A stretch of 64,000 nucleotides of DNA from CAWJPY01 sp963844865 (GTDB lineage: Bacteria; Acidobacteriota; Thermoanaerobaculia; Thermoanaerobaculales; Sulfomarinibacteraceae): positions 434,001 to 498,000 of the forward strand of contig CAWJPY010000005.1 of assembly GCA_963844865.1 (NCBI GenBank), in the 5' to 3' direction. The notes beneath the pieces are model-generated. The model saw nothing but the letters and a program-made list of their open reading frames with translations. It made no database searches and was not told the DNA's origin. Both the position numbers and the translations under genes were made by a program. This document shows, piece by piece, positions 52,900-61,171 of the stretch. Position 1 is the first letter of the stretch. Each line of letters begins with the position of its first letter.

Positions 52900-52980
52900 C
52901 GTGCCACTGGTGACACTTTTCGGAGCAGCTCGTCCCGGCAGTGCTTCGCCTGGAGGCCGGGAAAGTGTCAGCGGTGGCAA
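52900..52980. repeat. ~80-bp GACACTTT snapback element, copy 2
   Basis: GCCACTGGTGACACTTTT (52903-52920) pairs with GAAAGTGTCAGCGGTGGC (52961-52978) with the same arm mismatches as copy 1 at 30961. The GGGCGT flank ahead of the left arm is also shared. The loop differs, so selection or copying acts on the arms. Confidence 0.75.
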
Positions 52981-53037
52981 CCTCGGGGAGCGCATCGACA
53001 GAATCGGCGCGTCGCGAGAGGCGTCACTTCGGAGACG

Positions 53038-53121
53038 CCAGAGTGGGTGCCAGGCACGCTTTCGAATGACGCGATCCGCTTCCTGTCGAATCAAGACGGC
53101 GTGCCAGGCACCCTCTCTGGT
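53038..53121. repeat. ~84-bp inverted-repeat element, copy 3
   Basis: The left arm is CCAGAGTGGGTGCCAGGCAC and the right arm is GTGCCAGGCACCCTCTCTGG. The core shares GCTTTCG...TCCTGTCGAA(T/G)CAAGACGG with copy 2, which identifies one family and fixes its ends. Confidence 0.78.
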
Positions 53122-53144
53122 TCTCCCCAAGCCTCTCACCATTG

Positions 53145-53240
53145 GGCGAGTGCGGTCGCGGTTCGCGGTCGCTGACGCGGTCGCCGGCCGCTTGGTGACC
53201 GCGACTGTCGCTGGATTCTGTGACCGGTCTCGGCGCCGGT
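53145..53240. repeat. Degenerate CGGTCGC/CGCTG low-complexity tract
   Basis: GTGCGGTCGCGGTTCGCGGT, TCGCTGACGCGGTCGCC and GACTGTCGCTGGATTC words. It is the last segment of the repeat island before the HAD-IG gene. Confidence 0.4.
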
Positions 53241-53314
53241 TGCAGGCCCTCGCGGCGGGGGACGCATTCTGAGCTATCCTCGCCAGGAACGAGCCGCAGC
53301 ACGCTGGAGCTCCC

Positions 53315-54797
53315 ATGACCGACGCGCCCACACCCTCCGCTGGGGTCCCCCCGACCCGGCGCATCTACGCCAACCGCACCCTCAACCTGCGCGCCATCGC
53401 CGCCGTCGGCTACGACATGGACTACACCCTGGTGCACTACCGGGTCTCGGAGTGGGAGCGCTACGCCTACGACCACGTCCGCGGCCACCTCGCCGAGGAG
53501 GGCTGGCCGGTCTCCGAGCTCACCTTCCAGCGGGAGCTCGCGGCCCAGGGACTGGTGGTGGACACGGAGCTCGGCAACATCGTCAAGGCGAACCGCTTCG
53601 GCTACGTCATGCGGGCGGCCCACGGCAGCCGGCTGCTGAGCTTCGACGAGCAACGGACGACCTATCGACACACGCCGGTCGACCTCTCCGAGCCCCGCTT
53701 CGTCTTCCTCAACACCCTCTTCGCCCTCTCCGGCACCTGTCTGTACGCCCAGCTGGTGGACCTCTACGACGAGGGCCTCCTCCGGCAGGTCGCCGGGTAC
53801 CGGGACCTCTTCCAGCGGATCGACGACCGTCTCGACGAGGCCCACCTGGAGGGCCGCATGAAGGCCGCCATCGCGGCCGACCCGGAGCGCTTCATCGAGC
53901 TCGACCCCGACGCACCCATGGCCCTGCTGGACCAGCAGCGGGCGGGAAAGCGGCTGATGCTCGTCTCCAACTCCGAGTGGTCCTGGGTGCGGGAGATCAT
54001 GACCTTCGCCTACGACCCGTTCCTGCCCCCGCGAACGACGTGGCGAGATCTCTTCGATCTGGTCATCGCCGGGGCCCGCAAGCCCGACTTCTTCAGCCAG
54101 AACCTGCCCCTCTTCCGGATCGTGGACACCGACCGCGGCCTCCTGGAGCCGGTCCCTGGCCACATCCCGGGCCCTGGGCTCTACCTGGGCGGGGACGCCG
54201 CCAAGGTCGAGGAGTACCTGGGCCTCTCGGGCTCGCAGATCCTCTACGTGGGCGACCACATCTTCGCCGACGTGAGGGTGTCCAAGAGCGTCCTGCGCTG
54301 GCGCACGGCCCTCGTCCTGCGGGAGCTGGAGGAGGAGATCTCCGCTCTGGAGGCCTTCCGTGATCGGGAGCTTGAGCTCAGCGCCCTCATGGCGACCAAG
54401 GAGTGCCTGGAGTCCGAGCAGAGCGGGCTGCGGCTCGCCCGGCAGCGCCTCGAGCTCGGTTACGGGAGCCGCACCGGGGGCCGACGCCGCCACCGTGGAG
54501 GCCCGTCTCGAAGAGCTGCGTCGCCGCCTGGAGGAGCTCGACGGGCGGATCGCCCCCCTGGCCCGAGCCGCCTCCGAGGTGGTGCAGCAACGCTGGGGCC
54601 CCCTCCTGCGGGCCGGTAACGACACCAGTCACCTGGCGCGCCAGATCGAGCGCTCCGCCGACATCTACACCTCGCGGGTCTCCAACTTCCTCCACGTCAC
54701 CCCCTTCGCGTACCTGCGCTCCAAGCGCGCGAGCATGCCCCATGACCCGGTCATCGTCTCGCGGCCCCTCGAGGATTCTGGCGACGAGCAGGAGTGA
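53315..54797 (+). CDS. HAD-IG family 5'-nucleotidase, frameshifted
   Basis: A haloacid-dehalogenase-type nucleotidase of the NT5C2/HAD-IG group. The catalytic motif DMDYTLVHY (DxDxT) is near residue 34. VSNSEWSW and the metal motif YVGDHIFADV follow. The C-terminal coiled-coil and the family end (SADIYTSRVSNFLHVTPFAYLRS) are in another frame. Removing one G from the five-G run at 54476-54480 restores a single ~493-residue reading frame. The homopolymer location suggests a sequencing error, although slippage-based phase variation cannot be excluded. ATG 53315 has GCTGGAGC ahead. TATCCT at 53275-53280 may be its -10. It likely dephosphorylates purine nucleotides, by family. Confidence 0.85.
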
Positions 54798-54884
54798 CCC
54801 GCACCGTCTTGTCGTCGGCCTCTGTTCCCCACGAGGGGGAAGCTGCTCGCCCATCCCTGTTCGCCGTGCCTGATCGCCGGCACG

Positions 54885-55090
54885 GCCGTTGACAACTGCC
54901 GCCGATCGCTGACGGCTGCGGAGGTTCGCCGCCGCTGATCGCCGCCGCCGCTCGCCCGGGTGGGTGGCTCTGCGTCTCCGCGCCTCTGCGTTTCTTCCTC
55001 CCCGAGGGTGGGTGGGGGCTTCGCACCTTAGCGCCTTGGCGTCTTTGCGTTCTCTTCTCGGGCGGGTGGGGGCTCCGGGTCTCTGCGTAG
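54885..55090. repeat. 13-bp-type units then 8-bp CTCTGCGT tracts (inverted), locus d
   Basis: AACTGCCGCCGATCGCTGAC (reverse complement of 13-mer units) is followed by GGGTGGGTGGCTCTGCGTCT, then CTTAGCGCCTTGGCGTCTTT and GGGTCTCTGCGT. This is the reverse complement of the order seen at loci a-c. It fills most of the 54798-55124 spacer. Confidence 0.72.
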
Positions 55091-55124
55091 CTGTTCGCGG
55101 TCGCTGATCTCCGCCACCGGATGC

Positions 55125-56600
55125 TCACGACACCGGCAGGACCATCTGACCCAGGGTCAGCACGAGCACGGTGATGACCACGGCCCCGGCGAGGTTCAGC
55201 CAGATCCCGGTCCGGAACAGGTCCTGGGTGGAGACGTGACCGGAGCCGATGACGATGGCGTTGGGCGGGGTCGCCACCGGCAGCATGAAGGCGCAGGAGG
55301 CCGACACCGTGGCCGGGACCATGAGCAGGTAGGGGGGCACGGCCAACACCCCGGACAGGGCGGCCATCACCGGCATGAGCAGGGTGGCGGTGGCGGTGTT
55401 GGAGGTGAGCTCGGTGGCGAAGGTGGTGATCAGGCAGATGGCCAGGATGATGAGCGGCAGCGGCAGCACGGCCAGGCCGTGCAGGCTCTCCGCCAGCCAG
55501 CCCTCCAGGCCCGACGCGTGGACGGCGTCGGCGAGGGCGAAGCCGCCGCCGAACAGGAGCAGCACGCCCCACGGCACGCCGTGCCGGATCTCCTCCAGCT
55601 CAGCAGGCGGGTGCCCGCACCCTCCCCCGTGGGCAGCAGGGTGGCGAGGAGGGCGGCGGCGATGGCCGGTACCGCATCGGACACCAGCTTGGGGTCAGAC
55701 GAGCAGGGAGCTCCAACCAGGAACCTTCATGACGCCGAAGGAGAGGTCGGATCGGGTGACCCAGGCCAGGGCGGTGAGGGCGAAGAGCATCGCCACCCGC
55801 CGCTCCCGCACCCCCATGGGGCCCAGCCGCGCGCGCTCCTCCCGCAGACCGGGGTCGGCCGCCACCCGCCGTGGCAGGCCGCGCCCCAGCAGCAGCCCCA
55901 CCACCGGCATGAAGACGAGCACCAGGGGCACGCCGAACAGCATCCATTGGCCGAAGGTCAGAGGCGGCAGGTCCGGGACGAGGGACGGCGCCATGCCCGC
56001 CAGCACGAGGTTCGGCGGCGTGCCGACGAGGGTCCCGATCCCCCCCACGGACGCCCCGTAGGCCACGGCCAGGAAGAGCCGGGTGGGCACGCCCTCGTGC
56101 CCCACCTTGGCGGCCACGCCGCCGGCGATGGGCAGCATCATGAGCGCGGTGGCGGTGTTGGAGAGCCACATGGACAGGACCGCGGTGGCGATCAGGAACC
56201 CCCACACCAGGCGCCGCGGCGAGGCGCCCACCCCGGTCAACACGGCCAGGGCCAGACGCCGGTGCAGGCCCGATCGCTCCACCGCCAGGGCGAGCACGAA
56301 CCCTCCCAGGAACAGGAAGATGATGTGGTCGGCGTAGTTCGGTGCGACCATCGAGACGCGGCGCACCTCCAGGAGGGGGAAGAGGACCAGGGGGAGCATG
56401 GAGGTCGCCGCCAGGGGCACCGCCTCGGTCACCCACCAGACCGCCATCCACAGGGCGGCCGCCGCCACCCGCTTGGCGTCGCCCTGCAGGGCGCCCGTCG
56501 GGGCGACGAGCACGAGCACGAAGAGGCCCGGCCCCAGCCAACGGCCCAGGCCGGCCCAGCTCGACGCCGGGTCGGCTCTGTGCGCTTCAGCGGTCACCAT
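55125..56600 (-). CDS. DASS-family (SLC13-type) anion/dicarboxylate transporter, two frameshifts
   Basis: A sodium-coupled or exchange transporter for dicarboxylates, sulfate or related anions. The N-terminal half (WWVTEAVPLAATSMLPLVLFP, SNTATALMMLPIAGG, GTLVGTPPNLVLAG) and the C-terminal half (PWGVLLLFGGGFALADA, ELTSNTATATLLMPV, MLPVATPPNAIVIGSG) contain both SNTA/TPPN repeat pairs. Between them one extra base near 55695-55705 causes a premature TGA, and one missing base at 55593-55597 shifts back. Correcting both gives a ~491-residue protein with ...DPKLVSDAVPAI... and ...LSWEEIRHGVPWG... ATG 56600 overlaps the end of the upstream ATL gene by 14 nt. With two indels in 110 bp it is either badly sequenced or truly inactive. 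Confidence 0.8.
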
Positions 56601-56976
56601 CGCTCACCCTCCGTCTCCCGCGCGCCGCAGGGGGCCGCCAGCGGTAGTGATCGAGGTCCAGGGTCCCGTTGACCCGGAACCGGACCCCCTCCGCCTCGAG
56701 CATGGCCCGCTGCAGGCCCTTGGGAAAGTCGGGCAGGCGGTCCGTGGAGCATGCCCCCGAAGCGTTGACCACCCGCTGCCAGGGCACGTCGTCGGGACAG
56801 CGGTGGAGCATCCACCCCACCGCCCGCGGCGACAGCCGGCTGGCGAGCTCCGCCGAGATCTGGCCGTAGGTCATCACCCGCCCGTGGGGGATCCGCCGCA
56901 CGAGATCGAAGACCGCCTCCCGGGCGCCAGGGCGCTCGCCCTCCACCTCGCCGTGGACCCGCCTCGTCCCCCGCAT
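56587..56976 (-). CDS. Alkyltransferase-like (ATL) DNA-binding protein, MGMT fold
   Basis: A 129-residue protein with the MGMT C-terminal domain: VFDLVRRIPHGRVMTYGQIS and SPRAVGWMLHRCPDDV. At the active site the PCHR motif is replaced by PWQRVVNASG, so the acceptor cysteine is tryptophan. It should bind O6-alkylguanine and recruit nucleotide excision repair, as ATL proteins do, without repairing DNA itself. ATG 56976 is the first in frame. The gene overlaps the DASS transporter start by 14 nt. The C-terminal tail is Arg-rich. Confidence 0.85.
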   Translation of the reverse strand: MRGTRRVHGEVEGERPGAREAVFDLVRRIPHGRVMTYGQISAELASRLSPRAVGWMLHRCPDDVPWQRVVNASGACSTDRLPDFPKGLQRAMLEAEGVRFRVNGTLDLDHYRWRPPAARGRRRVSDGDR

Positions 56977-57039
56977 CGTGCCTCCAGCGTAGCAGCGCCG
57001 GCGGCCGACCGCCGACCGCGGGCGCTGCCCGCTGTCCCC

Positions 57040-57110
57040 GGTCTCTGCTGCCGTCGCCGCCCCTGATCCCGGCCGCGGCGCTGGGACGCGGACGCGGACG
57101 CGAGCACGGG
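57040..57110. repeat. Degenerate GCTGCCGTCGCC / GGACGCGGACGC tract
   Basis: A low-complexity stretch between the ATL gene and priA, similar in wording to 47550-47640 (both contain GCGGACGCGGACGCGA). Confidence 0.4.
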
Positions 57111-57128
57111 ATCGGGAGGGAGGTGGGC

Positions 57129-57134
57129 TAGGAT
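57129..57134 (+). promoter_or_regulatory. -10 box of priA (leaderless)
   Basis: TAGGAT directly abuts GTG 57135. The predicted transcription start coincides with the second in-frame GTG at 57141. Confidence 0.35.
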
Positions 57135-59558
57135 GTGGCGGTGTTCGCCGAGGTCGCCATCCCCCGCTCGAGCCCCGATCCCCTGACCTACCGCGTGCCG
57201 GCGGAGCTGGAACGCTTCGCGTCCCCGGGCGTCCGGGTCCGGGTCCCGGTGCGGAAGCGCATGGCCACCGGGGTGCTGGTTGCGACGAGCCCCGACACGG
57301 ACCTGGATCCTTCCATCGTGCGGCCCATCTCCGAGGTCCTCGATCCCGAGCCCCTGCTCCCCCTACACCTGTTGGAGCTGGCCGCCTTCATTTCCTCCTA
57401 CTACCGATGCCCCCTCGGCGCCACCCTCGGCGTGATGCTCCCGTCGGGTCTGCTGCGCACCGACAGTGAGGAAATCCGCCTGACGAGAGCAGGCGCGGCG
57501 GCCGACGACGCCGCCCTCCCGCCGGGTCGAGCCGCGGTCCTGGCGGCCCTCAGAGAGCAGCCGCGGATCCGGCTCACCACCCTGTTGGCCCGCTCCGGTG
57601 CGACCGGCCGCGAGCCGGTGGACGCCCTGGTGGAGGCCGGCCTCGCCACGCTCACGCGTCGCCGCCGGGACCACGCCCCGCGCACGGATGTGGGCGCAGT
57701 GCGCCTCGCCGAGCGGCCGTTGGAGGACATGCTCGCGGAGTGCCGGCGCGCACCTCGCCAGCGGGCGGTGGTCCAGTGGTTGGCGGAGCAGGGCCGGCCC
57801 GTGCTCCTGAGCGAGGTCCAGGCGGCGGTGGGCTGCTCCGCCGCCACCGTCCGTGCCCTGGCCGAGCGGGGCCTGGTGGCGCGATTCAGCCAGCGGCCCC
57901 AACCCCGCCCGCGATGGGCACTCCGTCCCACCGAGGAGCCGATCTCCCTCACGGACGAGCAGGAGACCGCGGTGTCCGCGGTTCGGCCCGCGGTCACCGG
58001 GGGGCGCTACGCCGCCTTCCTCCTCGTGGGCGTCACCGGTTCCGGCAAGACCGAGGTCTACCTCCGCTGCCTCGAGACCGCCCTCGAGTCCGGACGCAGC
58101 GGTCTCGTGCTGGTGCCGGAGATCGGTCTCACCCCCGCTGCCTCGGGGGCGGTGGAACGCCGCTTCCGTGGCCGGGTGGCCGTGCTCCACTCGGCCCAGT
58201 CCGAGGGGGAGCGCTACCGGGAGTGGCAGCGGGTCCAGGAGGGCGAGGCCCGGATCGTGGTCGGCCCCCGTTCGGCTCTCTTCTCCCCCCTCACCGACGT
58301 CGGGCTGGTGGTCGTGGATGAGGAGCACGACGCCGCCTACAAGCAGCAGGAGGCGCCCCGCTACCAGGCCCGGGACCTGGCCCTCGTCCTCGGCCAGCGC
58401 CTGGGCGCGCCGGTGCTGCTGTGCTCGGCGACCCCGTCGGTGGAGGCGGCGGCCCTGGTGCTCCGGGAGCGGGCCACCGAGCTCCGGCTGACGCGGCGCG
58501 TCGCCGGCGGCACGCTGCCCGAGGTGGAGCTCGTGGACCTGCGCGCCGAGGCCGGCGAGCCCGGCGAGCAGGGGCGCACCCTGTTCTCCCGCCGCCTCCG
58601 GGAGCGGTTGGGGGACGCACTGGAGGCGGGCGATCAGGCGATCCTGCTCATGCAGCGCCGGGGGTGGGCGCCGGTGCTGCTGTGCCGCGACTGCGGGACC
58701 CGCATCCAGTGCCCGTCGTGCTCGGTGTCCATGGTGGTGCACCGCGCCTCCCACCGGCTCCGCTGCCACTACTGCGGCCACCACCAGCGCCTGCCCGAGG
58801 CCTGTCCGGCCTGCTCGGGACGGCTCCTCGACGCGGTGGGCGCCGGCACCGAGAAGGTCGTCCACCGCCTGCAGGAGCTCTTCCCCGACGTGCGGGCGGC
58901 GGTCCTGGATCGGGACACGATCAGGCGTCGGGACGGGCTCGCGCGCACCCTGGGCGCCTTCGCCTCGGGCGAGGTCCAGGTGCTGGTCGGCACCCAGATG
59001 GTGGCCAAGGGGCATCACTTCCCCAACGTCACGCTCACCGGGGTGATCTCCGCCGACGCCATGCTCGGCCTGCCCGACTTCCGATCGGGTGAGCGCACCT
59101 TCCAGCTCCTGACCCAGCTCGCCGGCCGCTCCGGCCGCGGTGAAAAGGCGGGGCGGGTGGTGATCCAGACCTACTACCCCGACCATCCGGCGGTCCTCCA
59201 CGCCTGCCGCCACGACACCGCCTCCTTCCTGGCCGAGGAGCTCACCTACCGGCGGGCCTTCGCCTACCCGCCCGTGGTGCGCATGGCGGTGGTGCGCTTC
59301 GAGGCCCGGGCCGCCGACCTTGCCCGGCGGGCGGCCGAGGAAGCGGCCAGGAAGGCCCAGCCGTTGCCGCCCGGGGTCCGCCTCCGGGGCCCGGCGCCGG
59401 CCCCCCTGGAGCGCATCCGGGAGCACTGGCGGTGGCAGCTCCTCATCAGCGCGCCGGACCGCGAGCTTCTCCGCGCGACCCTGGCCGCCGTGGAGAGCGC
59501 TCCCATGGCGGCGCAGGTCCGCAGGGTCATCGACGTGGACCCGCTGTCCACGCTCTAG
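57135..59558 (+). CDS. priA: Primosomal protein N' (replication restart helicase PriA)
   Basis: A 3'-5' helicase that reloads the replisome at stalled forks. The 807 residues fit. The N-terminal 3'-DNA-end-binding domain (FAEVAIPRSSPDPLTYRVP) is followed by a winged helix. The helicase core has Walker A GVTGSGKTEVYL and DEEHDAAYKQ. Two zinc sites come from eight cysteines (CRDCG, CPSC, CHYCG, CPAC). The second helicase lobe has GTQMVAKGHHFPNV and QLAGRSGRGEKAG. GTG 57135 or 57141 is the start. GTG 57141 fits a leaderless mRNA, since the -10 box leaves no room for a leader. Confidence 0.95.
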   Translation: MAVFAEVAIPRSSPDPLTYRVPAELERFASPGVRVRVPVRKRMATGVLVATSPDTDLDPSIVRPISEVLDPEPLLPLHLLELAAFISSYYRCPLGATLGVMLPSGLLRTDSEEIRLTRAGAAADDAALPPGRAAVLAALREQPRIRLTTLLARSGATGREPVDALVEAGLATLTRRRRDHAPRTDVGAVRLAERPLEDMLAECRRAPRQRAVVQWLAEQGRPVLLSEVQAAVGCSAATVRALAERGLVARFSQRPQPRPRWALRPTEEPISLTDEQETAVSAVRPAVTGGRYAAFLLVGVTGSGKTEVYLRCLETALESGRSGLVLVPEIGLTPAASGAVERRFRGRVAVLHSAQSEGERYREWQRVQEGEARIVVGPRSALFSPLTDVGLVVVDEEHDAAYKQQEAPRYQARDLALVLGQRLGAPVLLCSATPSVEAAALVLRERATELRLTRRVAGGTLPEVELVDLRAEAGEPGEQGRTLFSRRLRERLGDALEAGDQAILLMQRRGWAPVLLCRDCGTRIQCPSCSVSMVVHRASHRLRCHYCGHHQRLPEACPACSGRLLDAVGAGTEKVVHRLQELFPDVRAAVLDRDTIRRRDGLARTLGAFASGEVQVLVGTQMVAKGHHFPNVTLTGVISADAMLGLPDFRSGERTFQLLTQLAGRSGRGEKAGRVVIQTYYPDHPAVLHACRHDTASFLAEELTYRRAFAYPPVVRMAVVRFEARAADLARRAAEEAARKAQPLPPGVRLRGPAPAPLERIREHWRWQLLISAPDRELLRATLAAVESAPMAAQVRRVIDVDPLSTL

Positions 59559-59762
59559 CTCTCTCCGACCGCCGAGCAGCTTCAAAGGGGCGAGGCGAGC
59601 CCATCTCCCGACAGTCCGCGTCTGTGCCTGCTGTCGGCGGAACGTCTGCATCCCTGCGCGGATTCGGATGGGGACACGTGAGGGGCCCCTGGGCGGCCGT
59701 CTCTTTGAGCTGGCCGCGGCCCGCCGTGCGGGTTGCAGGCTGACCCCACATCTTCCTGATAC

Positions 59763-59771
59763 TGATATGCT
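59763..59771 (+). promoter_or_regulatory. Extended -10 of the MshEN gene (near-leaderless)
   Basis: TGATATGCT is a TGN extended -10 whose end is 9 nt before ATG 59781. No Shine-Dalgarno follows. Confidence 0.45.
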
Positions 59772-59780
59772 TGCAGCACC

Positions 59781-61028
59781 ATGGCAGGCAGGCGGTCGGA
59801 ACGCGCCGACCAGGATCGGGCATTCGGGGAGTACCTGGTCAGCACCGGCCTGTTGAATCGGGAGGCGCTGCGCCAGGCGAGGGACACCCAGAGCCTCCTG
59901 GGCGGCCGGCTGGACACCGTGCTCCTGGACCTCGGGGTCCTGGGCGAGAACGCCCTGCTGCACGCACTCGGGCGTTTCAGATCCACCCGGACCGTGTCCT
60001 CCTACCAGCTCGCCCGGATCTCCCCCGAGGTGGCGCGCGCCATCTCGTCGCGGGTCGCCATCCGGCTGGAGGTGGTGCCGTTCCGCCGCGAGGGCCGGAT
60101 CCTGAGCGTCGCCACCCTCAACCCATCGGACCTCCCCGTGGAGGACGAGCTCGCCCAGCTCACCGACTGCATGGTGGCCAGCTTCGTGGCCCTGGAGGTG
60201 CGGCTGTACGAGGCCATGGCGCGGCTCTACGGCGTCCAGCCACCCATCCAGGTGCAGTCGGTCTTGGAGCGGCTGGAACACGCCGCCCGTGTGGAGGCGC
60301 CGTCGCGTCAGGACCGAGCCTCTGCAGGACCCCAGGCGGGGGATGAGCGGTCCATCACCACCCCCGCACACCCCCCGCCACGCTCCTCGGTAGCCGACGA
60401 CGCCGACCCCGAGCGGCCCCAGGTCCTGGAAATCACCCGGGAGGAGCTCCGGCAGTTCCCTTCCCTCGCCGATGAAGCCCGGAGGGATCTCAGGCTCCAC
60501 GGAGAACCGCCGAACCGGACGGGAGGCCCCTCCGCGGACGAGCTCCTGGAACGCGCTGGCGAAGCGCTTGAGAACGCTCAGAGGCGGGACGACGTCAGCG
60601 ATGCGGTGCTGACGTTCTGCGCGCCCCTGCTCGCACGGCGCCTCCTCCTGGCGGTGCGTGGTGACACCATCGTGGGTTGGCGCGGCGCCGGCGAGGGCGT
60701 CCGCCCGACAGCCGTCGAGGCCATCGCCATTCCGGCCACCGATCCTTCCGTGTTCACCGGCCTCCTGCAGGGCGCCGGCCTCTGGTTGGGGCCGCTGCCA
60801 CGCACCCCGTCGAACGACCTCCTGGCGCGCGCGCTCGGGGGAGCGTCGCCCGCGCCGTGCATCGTGCTGCCCCTGGTGGTGCGCAGCAAGACCGTGGCCT
60901 TTCTGTACGGGGACAACGCCGGGCGCAGCCTCGCGCAGGTGCCGATTCCGCACCTCAAACGGTTGCTCGCCAAGGCCGGTCTCGCGCTCCAGATCTTCCT
61001 CCTGCGGAGCAAGATCCGACATCTGTAG
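59781..61028 (+). CDS. MshEN (GspE N-terminal)-domain protein with C-terminal GAF-like domain
   Basis: A 415-residue cytoplasmic protein without signal or membrane segments. Residues ~10-155 resemble a GspE/PilB N-terminal (MshEN) domain: FGEYLVSTGLLNREALRQA, LGGRLDTVLLDLGVLGE and VVPFRREGRILSVATLNPSD. Some MshEN domains bind cyclic di-GMP. A Pro-rich linker (about 165-215) follows. The last ~170 residues, starting SADELLERAGEALENAQRRD and ending VLPLVVRSKTVAFLYGD and LLRSKI, look like a GAF domain. No ATPase domain is attached, so it is a regulator and not a secretion motor. Its partners are unknown. The next gene is a TolC homologue, 143 nt downstream. Confidence 0.72.
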   Translation: MAGRRSERADQDRAFGEYLVSTGLLNREALRQARDTQSLLGGRLDTVLLDLGVLGENALLHALGRFRSTRTVSSYQLARISPEVARAISSRVAIRLEVVPFRREGRILSVATLNPSDLPVEDELAQLTDCMVASFVALEVRLYEAMARLYGVQPPIQVQSVLERLEHAARVEAPSRQDRASAGPQAGDERSITTPAHPPPRSSVADDADPERPQVLEITREELRQFPSLADEARRDLRLHGEPPNRTGGPSADELLERAGEALENAQRRDDVSDAVLTFCAPLLARRLLLAVRGDTIVGWRGAGEGVRPTAVEAIAIPATDPSVFTGLLQGAGLWLGPLPRTPSNDLLARALGGASPAPCIVLPLVVRSKTVAFLYGDNAGRSLAQVPIPHLKRLLAKAGLALQIFLLRSKIRHL

Positions 61029-61033
61029 CAGCG

Positions 61034-61069
61034 CACCGTCCTTAACGGAATCACCGTACTCGTTAACGG
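61034..61069. promoter_or_regulatory. Direct repeats upstream of the TolC-like gene
   Basis: CACCGTCCTTAACGG and CACCGTACTCGTTAACGG lie 18 bp apart in tandem; the second includes the palindrome CGTTAACG. TAGACT at 61090-61095 could be the -10. This is a candidate activator or repressor site of unknown type. Confidence 0.35.
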
Positions 61070-61171
61070 CGGCGCCGTGGACGCAGGTGTAGACTACGCG
61101 GCGACCCTGGCGAACCTTTCCGACCGACTTGCGTAGTTGGGGGATGAACCGGAGCGATGGGAGGTTGCACC

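Noticed and set aside
56587..56976. Functional O6-methylguanine-DNA methyltransferase
   Set aside because: The acceptor cysteine motif PCHR is PWQR, so no alkyl transfer is possible. It is an alkyltransferase-like protein.
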